A stretch of DNA of 12,353 bases, taken from an uncultured Oscillospiraceae bacterium (GTDB taxonomy: Bacteria > Bacillota > Clostridia > Oscillospirales > Oscillospiraceae). Positions 6,282-12,353 of this stretch are shown piece by piece; position 1 is the first letter of the stretch; each line of letters begins with the position of its first letter. Both the position numbers and the translations under genes were made by a program. The stretch is from NCBI GenBank assembly GCA_958426425.1, contig CATZYY010000066.1:1-12353 (forward strand), written 5' to 3'. The notes beneath the pieces are model-generated. The model searched no databases, was not told where the DNA came from, and saw nothing but the letters and a program-made list of their open reading frames with translations.

Positions 6282-6802
6282 TTAAGACTGGTACAGATCC
6301 TTTTCAAAGCGAAAGTAGTAATCTCTGCCTACGATGCCGTTGTCCGGCTCCCTGGGGTCCCTGTGGTGGGGATTGAAAAATTCCACGATTTTGAAGCCGC
6401 ATTTATTAACATAGAAGTGAATGTTTTGCTTTTCAAAATACGGTGTAATGGTTTCCCATACCGCGTGTCTGGGTATCGGGCCTCGATGGCCTGCCAAGCG
6501 GCCAGACCGATCCCCCGGCTATGGCAGTTTTGCCGCAGATACAGCAGATCCAGAGAGCGGCGACCCGTCTGGGCCCCCGACACCACGGCACCGCCTACGG
6601 CTGCTCCGTCCAGCAGAATCTGCAGCGCCTCTGCCCCAGGCTGGTCCAGGGACTGCTCAATGTCTGATCGGGGGATAATCTCCCCTTCCTGAGGCCCGTA
6701 TTCTTCCACAACGGCCACAGCGAAGGAGGTCTGCAGTTCCTGAATGAAGGTGTCACGCCGGCTCTCCGGCAGGGGTACCAGGGTGATCTCTGATGTGGTC
6801 AT
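6282..6802 (-). pseudogene. GNAT acetyltransferase with a one-base frameshift
   Basis: Two overlapping frames together form one GNAT-family N-acetyltransferase of about 173 residues. The first frame starts ATG at 6802 with AGGAGG 8 bases upstream. It carries the acetyl-CoA-binding region around NCHSRGIGLAAW (92-103) and runs to IEARYPDTR. The chain continues in the other frame as VWETITPYFEKQNIHFYVNK, with NKCGF and VEFFNP, typical of the GNAT C-terminus, ending at 6282. Inserting one base at about 6461-6462 (CGG to CGGG on the coding strand) restores a continuous reading frame. As read, the product is 157 residues with an unrelated tail. The substrate is unknown. It could be a recent pseudogene, a phase variant or a sequencing error. 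Confidence 0.85.
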
Positions 6803-6979
6803 AAAAATGGCCTCCTATATGAGAGATATTTCAAGGGCACCTCACAGGATGCCGGCCCGTCCGCTATGCAGCGCTTCCGCCATTCCGGGGCGTAACCATG
6901 CCGACACCATATCACATCCCACTGTCCCATGCAAGAGCAGTGTTTCGAGGGGATGCCGAGAGACAGGAAAAATCCGCCG

Positions 6980-7008
6980 TTGACTTTTGAGGAGGCTGGT
7001 GCTATATT
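6980..7008 (+). promoter_or_regulatory. pyrG promoter
   Basis: TTGACT (6980-6985) and TATATT (7003-7008) with a 17-bp spacer. Transcription should start around 7015, giving an untranslated leader of roughly 205 bases before pyrG. Confidence 0.85.
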
Positions 7009-7014
7009 AGGAAG

Positions 7015-7221
7015 GTATTTTTGGAAACGCTTTGGGCAGCGGTTCGCGGCCATGCCGCGGGACCACAATCGAACACACAGCGACACCGTGGATCGCAGCT
7101 GAACGTCCCGAAAAGGTCGGGACTTTTCGCCGCCAATGGTCCTCCGGTGCCGTTTTTTTATTGGAGAAATCCGGCGGAGCAGGGCGAAAAAGCGGAGAGC
7201 TTGGAAAGGCAGGGAGAGTGC
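7015..7221 (+). promoter_or_regulatory. Structured pyrG leader with candidate attenuator
   Basis: This leader carries no convincing gene but strong folds. CGCGGC-CAT-GCCGCG forms a hairpin at 7045-7059. GTCCCGA (7105-7111) pairs with TCGGGAC (7117-7123) and is followed by UUUU. An overlapping pair, CGAAAAG (7109-7115) with CTTTTCG (7123-7129), excludes it. A U7 run lies at 7153-7159, preceded by CGGTGCCG, which can pair with CGACACCG at 7081-7088 (one mismatch). In Bacillus pyrG is controlled by a leader terminator that responds to CTP. A comparable switch is plausible here, but the start region lacks the GGGC initial sequence known from that system. Confidence 0.55.
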
Positions 7222-8829
7222 ATGACCACCAAATTTGTGTTTGTCACCGGCGGCGTGGTGTCCGGTCTGGGCAAGGGCATCTGCGCGGCATCGCTGGGCC
7301 GGCTGCTGAAGCAGCGGGGCGTCCGGGTCCGCAACCAGAAGTTCGACCCCTATATCAACGTGGACCCGGGAACCATGAGCCCCTATCAGCACGGCGAGGT
7401 CTTCGTCACCGAGGACGGTGCCGAGACGGATCTGGACCTGGGCCACTATGAGCGGTTCGTGGACGAGGACCTGAACGGCAACAGCTCCGTATCCTCCGGC
7501 AAGATTTACTGGTCCGTGCTGAACCGGGAGCGCCGGGGTGACTACCTGGGCGCCACGGTGCAGATCATTCCACACATTACCGACGAGATCAAAAACCGCA
7601 TCTATTCCATGGCCGGAGAGGATGTGGACGTGGTCATCAGCGAGATCGGCGGCACCGTGGGCGACATCGAGTCCCAGCCCTTTCTGGAGGCTATCCGGCA
7701 GGTAGCAGTGGAGCGGCCCCGAGGCGATGTGGTGTTCATCCATGTGCCGTTGATCGTTCAGATCCCCGGCAGCGGCGAACTCAAGAGTAAGCCTACCCAG
7801 CACTCCGTGAAGGAGCTGCTGAGCTTGGGCATTCAGCCGGACATTCTGGTGTGCCGGTGCGACGCCCCCATTACCGAGGACATCCGCCGGAAGATCGCCC
7901 TGTTCTGCAACGTGGAGCCGGACTGCGTCATCCAGAACACCACCGCCCGGACCCTCTATGAGGTGCCGCTGCTGATGGCCGGGGAGGGCCTGGACGAGGT
8001 GGTGTGCCGGAAGCTGGGCCTTATCACCCACCAGCCGGATCTGCGGGAGTGGAAGGCCATGGTGAAGCGGGAGCTGGCGGCGGACCGCCATGTGACCATC
8101 GCCCTGGTGGGCAAGTACACCCAGCTTCACGACGCCTACCTCTCCGTGGTGGAATCGCTGCACCACGCCGGCACCGCCAACGACGCGGTGGTGGACATCC
8201 GGTGGGTGGACTCCGAGACCGTGACGGAGGAGAACGCGGCGCAGATTCTGGCTGGCTGCGGCGGCGTGCTGGTGCCCGGCGGCTTTGGCGACCGGGGCAT
8301 CGAGGGTATGATCGCCGCCTGCCGCTACGCCCGGGAGAACCGGGTGCCGTACTTTGGCATCTGCCTTGGTATGCAGATGGCGGTGGTGGAGTTCGCCCGC
8401 CACGTGCTGGGATTAGAGGATGCCAACTCCTCGGAGTTCACCGCCACAAAGCATCCGGTCATCGATCTGATGCCGGACCAGGTGCATGTGACCGACAAGG
8501 GCGGCACCATGCGGCTGGGCCGCTATCCCTGCTGTCTGGCGGAGGGGTCCCGCAGCCGCGGCCTGTACGGCGCGGCGGAGATCTCCGAGCGTCACCGTCA
8601 CCGCTACGAGTTCAATAACGACTACCGGGAGGCGGCCCAAAAGGCCGGCCTGACCCTGGCGGGGCTGTCCCCGGACGGGCGGCTGGTGGAGATTGTGGAG
8701 CTGGGGGATCACCCTTGGTTCGTGGGCGCCCAGTTCCATCCGGAATTTAAGAGCCGCCCCGACCGGCCCCATCCGCTGTTCTACGGGTTTGTGAAGGCCT
8801 CCCTGGAAAAGCAGGAGGCAAATAGATAA
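7222..8829 (+). CDS. pyrG: CTP synthase (glutamine-hydrolysing)
   Basis: A 535-residue cytoplasmic enzyme that aminates UTP to CTP using ATP and glutamine, the last step of pyrimidine nucleotide synthesis. The N-terminal synthetase domain starts KFVFVTGGVVSGLGKGI, with the P-loop at residues 14-19. It continues with FDPYINVDPGTMSPYQHGEV, EISEIGGTVGDIESQPF-type residues and LKSKPTQHSVKEL. The C-terminal class I glutaminase domain has nucleophile Cys381 in GICLGMQ and the His506/Glu508 pair in QFHPEF. All key residues and the usual length are present. I chose ATG at 7222, although the frame stays open upstream, because it matches the family N-terminus and follows AGGGAG. The last 23 codons (with stop) are also the first part of a 171-bp tandem repeat. 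Confidence 0.98.
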   Translation: MTTKFVFVTGGVVSGLGKGICAASLGRLLKQRGVRVRNQKFDPYINVDPGTMSPYQHGEVFVTEDGAETDLDLGHYERFVDEDLNGNSSVSSGKIYWSVLNRERRGDYLGATVQIIPHITDEIKNRIYSMAGEDVDVVISEIGGTVGDIESQPFLEAIRQVAVERPRGDVVFIHVPLIVQIPGSGELKSKPTQHSVKELLSLGIQPDILVCRCDAPITEDIRRKIALFCNVEPDCVIQNTTARTLYEVPLLMAGEGLDEVVCRKLGLITHQPDLREWKAMVKRELAADRHVTIALVGKYTQLHDAYLSVVESLHHAGTANDAVVDIRWVDSETVTEENAAQILAGCGGVLVPGGFGDRGIEGMIAACRYARENRVPYFGICLGMQMAVVEFARHVLGLEDANSSEFTATKHPVIDLMPDQVHVTDKGGTMRLGRYPCCLAEGSRSRGLYGAAEISERHRHRYEFNNDYREAAQKAGLTLAGLSPDGRLVEIVELGDHPWFVGAQFHPEFKSRPDRPHPLFYGFVKASLEKQEANR

Positions 8830-9423
8830 GAGACGAGGGGCGGCTCTTGTGCCATCTCCGCCGGTTGCCGCGTTTGCGGCGAGGCGGAGGGCGATCAACC
8901 ACGGGCGCTCCCAATGGGAGCGTCCTGGCCTGACCGGCCCCATCCGCTGTTCTACGGGTTTGTGAAGGCCTCCCTGGAGAAGCAGGAGGCAAATAGATAA
9001 GAGACGAGGGGCGGCTCTTGTGCCATCTCCGTCGGTTGCCGCGTTAGCGGCCAGGCGGAGGGCAATCAACTACGGGCGCTCCCAATGGGAGCGTCCTGGC
9101 CTGACCGGCCCCACCCGCTGTTTTATGGGTTTGTGAAGGCCTCCCTGGAGAAGCAGGAGGCAAATTGATAGGGGACGAGGGACGGCTCTTATGCCGTCTC
9201 CGCCGGTTGCCGCGTTTGCGGCGAGGCGGAGGGCGATCAACCACGGGCGCTCCCAATGGGAGCGTCCCGGCCCGACCGGCCCCACCCACTGTTCTATGGG
9301 TTTGTGAAGGCCTCACTGGAAAAGCAGGAGGCAGAAAAGTAAGAGGCGAGGGGCGGCTTTAGCCCATCTCCGCCGGCTGCCGCGTCAGCGGCCAGGCGGA
9401 GGGCGATCAACCACGGGCGCTCC
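8761..9423 (+). repeat. Four-copy 171-bp tandem repeat starting inside pyrG
   Basis: Copies begin with GACCGGCCCCA at 8761, 8932, 9103 and 9274, an exact period of 171. The fourth is cut short near 9423. Each copy has the last pyrG codons and stop, then about 100 bases of non-coding sequence with three hairpins. In copy 1 these are GGC-tcttgt-GCC (8842-8853), CTCCGCC...GGCGGAG enclosing GCCGC...GCGGC, and GGGCGCTCCC-AAT-GGGAGCGTCC (8903-8925). None has a U-tract. The fourth copy loses the last hairpin. This accounts for the stretch of more than 300 bases between pyrG and the peptidase gene. No transposase or integrase is present. REP-like palindromic elements are the nearest comparison. Confidence 0.95.
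8932..9342 (+). pseudogene. Three extra copies of the pyrG 3' end
   Basis: Duplicated tails lie at 8932-9000, 9103-9168 and 9274-9342, each beginning DRPHPLFYGFVKASLEKQEA and ending in a stop. The ends vary: NR and TAA in copies 1 and 2, N and TGA in copy 3, EK and TAA in copy 4. In-frame ATGs at 8914, 9085 and 9256, in the loop of the preceding hairpin, would give peptides of 27-28 residues starting MGAS, but no ribosome site precedes them. They cannot act as CTP synthase alone. Differences among the four tails in the first 20 codons are all synonymous. Confidence 0.8.
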
Positions 9424-9545
9424 CTGCTGAAATGCCGCTTTTGGGCGTGCTCAGGACACCTGTCTGTCCCGTGCGTTAAATATTTAAGTGGGCTTCTTTA
9501 CAGTGTTCTGCCTGGGCGCAGACGAGAGAACAAGGAGGAATTTTC

Positions 9546-10619
9546 GTGAATCACTTTCACAAGATCGGCGCCAGGCTGGAGGCGGCGGGTCTGGACGCCA
9601 TGCTGCTGACCGGCGAGGCCAACCGCTTTTACGCCTCTGGTTTCCACTCTTCTGGAACCGACGGCGTGGCCCTGGTGACAAAGGACCGGGCCTGGTACTT
9701 TACCGATGCCCGGTACACCGAGGCCGCGGGCCGGACCATTCGGGGGGCGGAGATTCGGGAGGTTGGCCATGGCCGGGGCTATACCACCTTGCTGGAGGAG
9801 GTGCTCCGGGAGCAGGGGGCCCGCCGCCTGGGCTTTGAGGATGCCTACATGACGGTCCAGGATTGGGAGCGGTACCGCAAGGCCCTGCCCTGCGAGCTGG
9901 TTCCTGCCTCGGAGCTGCTGTGGGAGCTGCGCCGCGCCAAGGACGATGAGGAACTGGAGGCTATGGTGGCGGCACAGCGGATCGCCGAGCGGGCCCTGGA
10001 GGATATTTTGAACGAGCTTCGCCCGGGGCTGACGGAGAAGGAGGTGGCCGCCCGGCTTCAGTACCGGATGCTCCACTACGGGGCGGAGGACATGTCCTTC
10101 GATCCCATTGTGGTGTCCGGCCCCAACGGGAGCCTGCCCCATGGAGTGCCCTCGGAGCGGGAGCTGCGGCAGGGAGAGTTTGTCACCATGGATTTCGGCT
10201 GCGTCTATCACGGCTATTGCTCCGACATGACCCGCACCGTGGCGATTGGCTCTGTCACGGAGGAGATGCGGAAGGTGTATGAGACGGTGCTCTCCGCCCA
10301 AAAGGCCGGCATTGCCGCCGCCCGGGCCGGAGTCACGGGGCGGGAGGTGGACGGCGCTGCCCGGGCCGTCATTGCCGCCGCCGGCTACGGGGATGCCTTT
10401 ACCCACAGCTTCGGCCACGGAGTGGGCGTGGAGATCCACGAGAGCCCCAATGCCTCCCCTATGAGCGACCAGCCCCTGCCTGCCGGGGCCGTGATCTCCG
10501 CGGAGCCGGGCATCTACCTGCCGGGCTCCATGGGCGTGCGGATTGAGGACGTGATCCTTCTGACGGAGGAGGGCTGCCGAAACCTGACCCGGGCCCCAAA
10601 GGAGCTGCTGATTCTATGA
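9546..10619 (+). CDS. M24-family aminopeptidase (Xaa-Pro peptidase type)
   Basis: A 357-residue metallopeptidase of the PepP/PepQ-like M24 group, which removes residues next to proline from peptides in the cytoplasm. The N-terminal creatinase-like domain (about 1-130) is followed by the pita-bread catalytic domain. The five metal ligands are present: Asp216 (MDFG), Asp227 (SDMTRT), His291 (GHGVG), Glu320 (SAEPG) and Glu334 (RIED). His199 in LPHG fits the substrate-binding His. The start is GTG at 9546, placed 7 bases after a perfect AAGGAGG. The 122 bases between the repeat array and this gene show a TTAAATATTTAA palindrome (9474-9485) but no convincing promoter, so it may be read through from pyrG. 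A strong terminator follows directly. Whether it is a prolidase or an aminopeptidase P cannot be settled from sequence. Confidence 0.93.
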   Translation: MNHFHKIGARLEAAGLDAMLLTGEANRFYASGFHSSGTDGVALVTKDRAWYFTDARYTEAAGRTIRGAEIREVGHGRGYTTLLEEVLREQGARRLGFEDAYMTVQDWERYRKALPCELVPASELLWELRRAKDDEELEAMVAAQRIAERALEDILNELRPGLTEKEVAARLQYRMLHYGAEDMSFDPIVVSGPNGSLPHGVPSERELRQGEFVTMDFGCVYHGYCSDMTRTVAIGSVTEEMRKVYETVLSAQKAGIAAARAGVTGREVDGAARAVIAAAGYGDAFTHSFGHGVGVEIHESPNASPMSDQPLPAGAVISAEPGIYLPGSMGVRIEDVILLTEEGCRNLTRAPKELLIL

Positions 10620-10660
10620 AGAAATGTCGCCTGAACTTCCGTTTCAGGCGACATTTCTTT
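10618..10660 (+). terminator. Intrinsic terminator after the M24 peptidase
   Basis: Perfect 15-bp stem GAAATGTCGCCTGAA (10621-10635) with TTCAGGCGACATTTC (10643-10657), 7-base loop, then TTT. Pairing can extend into the peptidase stop codon. Confidence 0.9.
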
Positions 10661-10672
10661 ACATTCAGACGG

Positions 10673-10701
10673 TTGACAAAGATCTTTCCGGCGGCCATAA
10701 T
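10673..10701 (+). promoter_or_regulatory. Promoter of the pyrophosphatase gene
   Basis: TTGACA (10673-10678) and CATAAT (10696-10701) with a 17-bp spacer, just downstream of the preceding terminator. Transcription is expected to start near 10708. GGGAG lies 8 bases before the ATG at 10754. Confidence 0.85.
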
Positions 10702-10753
10702 GAGAGCAAGAAGAACCAGCGGATGCCCTGCATCCGGCGGAAGGGAGTCTTTC

Positions 10754-12353
10754 ATGGATACCATTTATATTACCGGACACCGGAATCCCGACACGGATTC
10801 CATCGTCTCCGCCATGGCGTACGCCGCCCTGAAAAACGCGCTGGGCCAAAGGCAGTATCAGGCTGCCCGCCTGGGGCAGGTCAGCGACGAGACGCAGATT
10901 GTGCTGGACAAATTTGGGTTTCAGCCGCCCCGTCTTCTGACCAATGTGCGCACCCAGGTCCGGGACCTGGACTACGACACTCCGCCCACACTGTCTGCCG
11001 CCGCTACCATCAGCCGGGCCTGGCAGACCATGCAGGACAACAAGATCTTTGTAATTCCCGTGGCCAACGAGGACGGGACACTGTTCGGCATGCTGTCCGC
11101 GGGAGACGTGGCCTCCTATGACATGTCCTCCGTGAGAAATCCCCGGTTGGGCGAAGTGCCTATTTTCAATCTGCTGTCGGTGCTGGAGGGGAAGATCCTC
11201 AACGAGGGGGAGCAGCTTCGGGACGTGATCTCCGGAGAGGTCACCATCGCCCTGCCTGCCAGCCGGGAAAACCTGGTATTTTCCGATCCGGACAGCATTG
11301 TGGTCTGCGGCGACCAGCCGGACATGATCCGCCGCGCCCTGGAGCTGGGTGTGGCAGCGGTCATTGTCTGTCAGGCGGAAGTGGACCCCGCGCTGCTGGA
11401 GGAGGGAAAGGGCACCTGCGTGATTTCCACGCCCTATGACGCTTACCGGGCGGTGCGGCTGCTGTACCACGCGCTGCCCATCAGCAGCATCTGCAAGAAT
11501 CAGGATTTGGTCAGCTTCCATCTGGACGACTATATTGACGACGTGAAGAATACCGTGCTGGAGAGCCGCTTCCGGGCCTACCCCATTCTGGATGAGGACG
11601 AGCGGGTGGTGGGTACCCTGTCCCGCTTCCACCTGCTGCGTCCCCGCCGCAAGCGGGTGGTGCTGATGGACCACAATGAGATGGCCCAGTCGGTGCTGGG
11701 TTTGGAGCAGGCAGAGATTTTGGAGATTGTGGATCACCACCGGCTGGCGGATATCCAGACCAACAATCCCATTGCCGTCCGCAACGAGCCCGTGGGCAGC
11801 ACCACCACCATTGTGGCCACCATGTATCAGGAAAAGGGCCTGATGCCCACCGCCAAGATGGCTGGCCTCATGGCCGCCGCCATTGTCTCCGACACCGTCA
11901 TGTTTAAGTCCCCCACCTGCACCCAGCGGGATATGGATGTGGCCGCCCGCATGGCCCGAATCGCCAATGTATCCCTGGAGGAGGTGGGCAAGGCCATCTT
12001 CTCCGCCACCAGCGGCGACGACAAATCCGTGGAGGATATGCTGCAGACCGACTACAAGGAGTTCCACATCGCCGGCCACGATCTGGCGGTCAGCCAGATC
12101 ACCTGCATGGACTCCGACCGGCTGCTGCAGCGGACGGAGGAGTTCCTGACCGCCATGGAGGCTATCCGCAAGAAGCGGAAGCTCCATGTGGTGGCTCTGA
12201 TGATTACCGATGTGCTGAAGGAGGGCACCCACCTGCTGTCTGTGGGAGAGGCCGATACCATCCGCCAGGCCTTCAACATCCGCAGCAGCGAGCCGGCCCC
12301 CTTCCTGCCCAAGATCATGTCCCGGAAGAAGCAGGTCATCCCCATGCTCTCCG
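10754..12353 (+). CDS. Family II Mn-dependent inorganic pyrophosphatase with CBS-DRTGG inserts, 3' end cut
   Basis: Hydrolyses pyrophosphate to phosphate in the cytoplasm, pulling biosynthetic reactions forward. I translated 533 codons from ATG 10754, and the frame is open to the window edge. DHH-domain motifs: GHRNPDTDSI (His9, Asp13, Asp15), MDHN (Asp306-Asn308), VDHH (Asp327-His329) and Asp380 in IVSDT. The C-terminal DHHA2 domain has SRKKQ at 523-527, so only about a dozen residues should be missing. Between the DHH motifs lie a CBS domain (about 66-125), a DRTGG-like domain (about 126-243) and a second CBS domain (about 244-300). Enzymes of this layout in Clostridia are known to be controlled by adenine nucleotides bound to the CBS domains. 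The gene has its own promoter and is a ppaC homologue. Confidence 0.95.
   Translation, partial: MDTIYITGHRNPDTDSIVSAMAYAALKNALGQRQYQAARLGQVSDETQIVLDKFGFQPPRLLTNVRTQVRDLDYDTPPTLSAAATISRAWQTMQDNKIFVIPVANEDGTLFGMLSAGDVASYDMSSVRNPRLGEVPIFNLLSVLEGKILNEGEQLRDVISGEVTIALPASRENLVFSDPDSIVVCGDQPDMIRRALELGVAAVIVCQAEVDPALLEEGKGTCVISTPYDAYRAVRLLYHALPISSICKNQDLVSFHLDDYIDDVKNTVLESRFRAYPILDEDERVVGTLSRFHLLRPRRKRVVLMDHNEMAQSVLGLEQAEILEIVDHHRLADIQTNNPIAVRNEPVGSTTTIVATMYQEKGLMPTAKMAGLMAAAIVSDTVMFKSPTCTQRDMDVAARMARIANVSLEEVGKAIFSATSGDDKSVEDMLQTDYKEFHIAGHDLAVSQITCMDSDRLLQRTEEFLTAMEAIRKKRKLHVVALMITDVLKEGTHLLSVGEADTIRQAFNIRSSEPAPFLPKIMSRKKQVIPMLS

Noticed and set aside
6803..6979. Gene or promoter between the GNAT gene and pyrG promoter
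   Set aside because: Only a weak TTGCAT/TATGGT pair on the minus strand is visible, and no ORF with a ribosome site. The evidence is too weak to list.
6799..8403. 534-residue open frame on the minus strand across pyrG
   Set aside because: It is antisense to intact pyrG and its leader, has low-complexity composition, and has no family motifs. It is open only because of high GC codon use.
8413..9316. Repetitive minus-strand ORFs through the repeat array
   Set aside because: They arise because the 171-bp unit is a multiple of three and stop-poor on that strand. No ribosome site is seen, and one runs into antisense pyrG.
8761..9423. CRISPR array
   Set aside because: Units are 171 bp and nearly identical throughout, with no unique spacers and no cas genes.
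9424..9545. Promoter for the M24 peptidase around TTAAATATTTAA
   Set aside because: No -35-like hexamer lies at a suitable distance from any -10 candidate.
10514..12232. 572-residue open frame on the minus strand
   Set aside because: It is antisense to the pyrophosphatase gene, which has all catalytic motifs, and it crosses the terminator and promoter between genes.

Overview
The window comes from a GC-rich (estimated near 60%) member of the Clostridia, most likely a gut Oscillospiraceae relative such as the Flavonifractor/Oscillibacter/Lawsonibacter group. This is inferred from AGGAGG-type ribosome sites, lipoprotein signal peptides ending LAAC, T-box and leader-peptide control of amino acid uptake, and a CBS-containing family II pyrophosphatase. 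No taxonomic search was possible.

Layout. (1) Positions 1-2922, minus strand: a TTGACA/TATAAT promoter, a complete T-box leader whose specifier reads UGG (Trp), a 17-codon ORF, a TrpX-like substrate-binding lipoprotein, an FAH-family hydrolase/isomerase, and a permease cut by the window edge. (2) Positions 3027-6197, minus strand: a promoter, a translated 35-codon leader with a Tyr-rich segment, overlapping antiterminator and terminator helices, then a complete paralogous importer (lipoprotein, permease, ATPase). (3) 6282-6802, minus: a GNAT acetyltransferase broken by a one-base frameshift. 6803-6979 holds no gene that I can see. (4) 6980-8829, plus: promoter, structured leader and pyrG (CTP synthase). 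(5) 8761-9423: four copies of a 171-bp tandem repeat, each beginning with the last codons of pyrG. (6) 9546-10660, plus: an M24 aminopeptidase and a strong terminator. (7) 10673 to the end, plus: promoter and a family II inorganic pyrophosphatase with CBS-DRTGG inserts, missing only its last few residues.

How it fits together. The left half carries two adjacent paralogous importers of the TrpXYZ/ABC_sub_bind type under two different RNA attenuators. One senses uncharged tRNA-Trp through a T-box. The other appears to sense ribosome stalling at Tyr (possibly also His) codons. The parts of the T-box-controlled transporter that are visible contain no tryptophan at all, while its neighbour has Trp at the aligned positions. 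This supports Trp as the cognate nutrient. The right half is housekeeping (CTP synthesis, peptide turnover, pyrophosphate removal), interrupted by an odd repeat array in which the duplicated pyrG tails differ only at synonymous sites over their first 20 codons.
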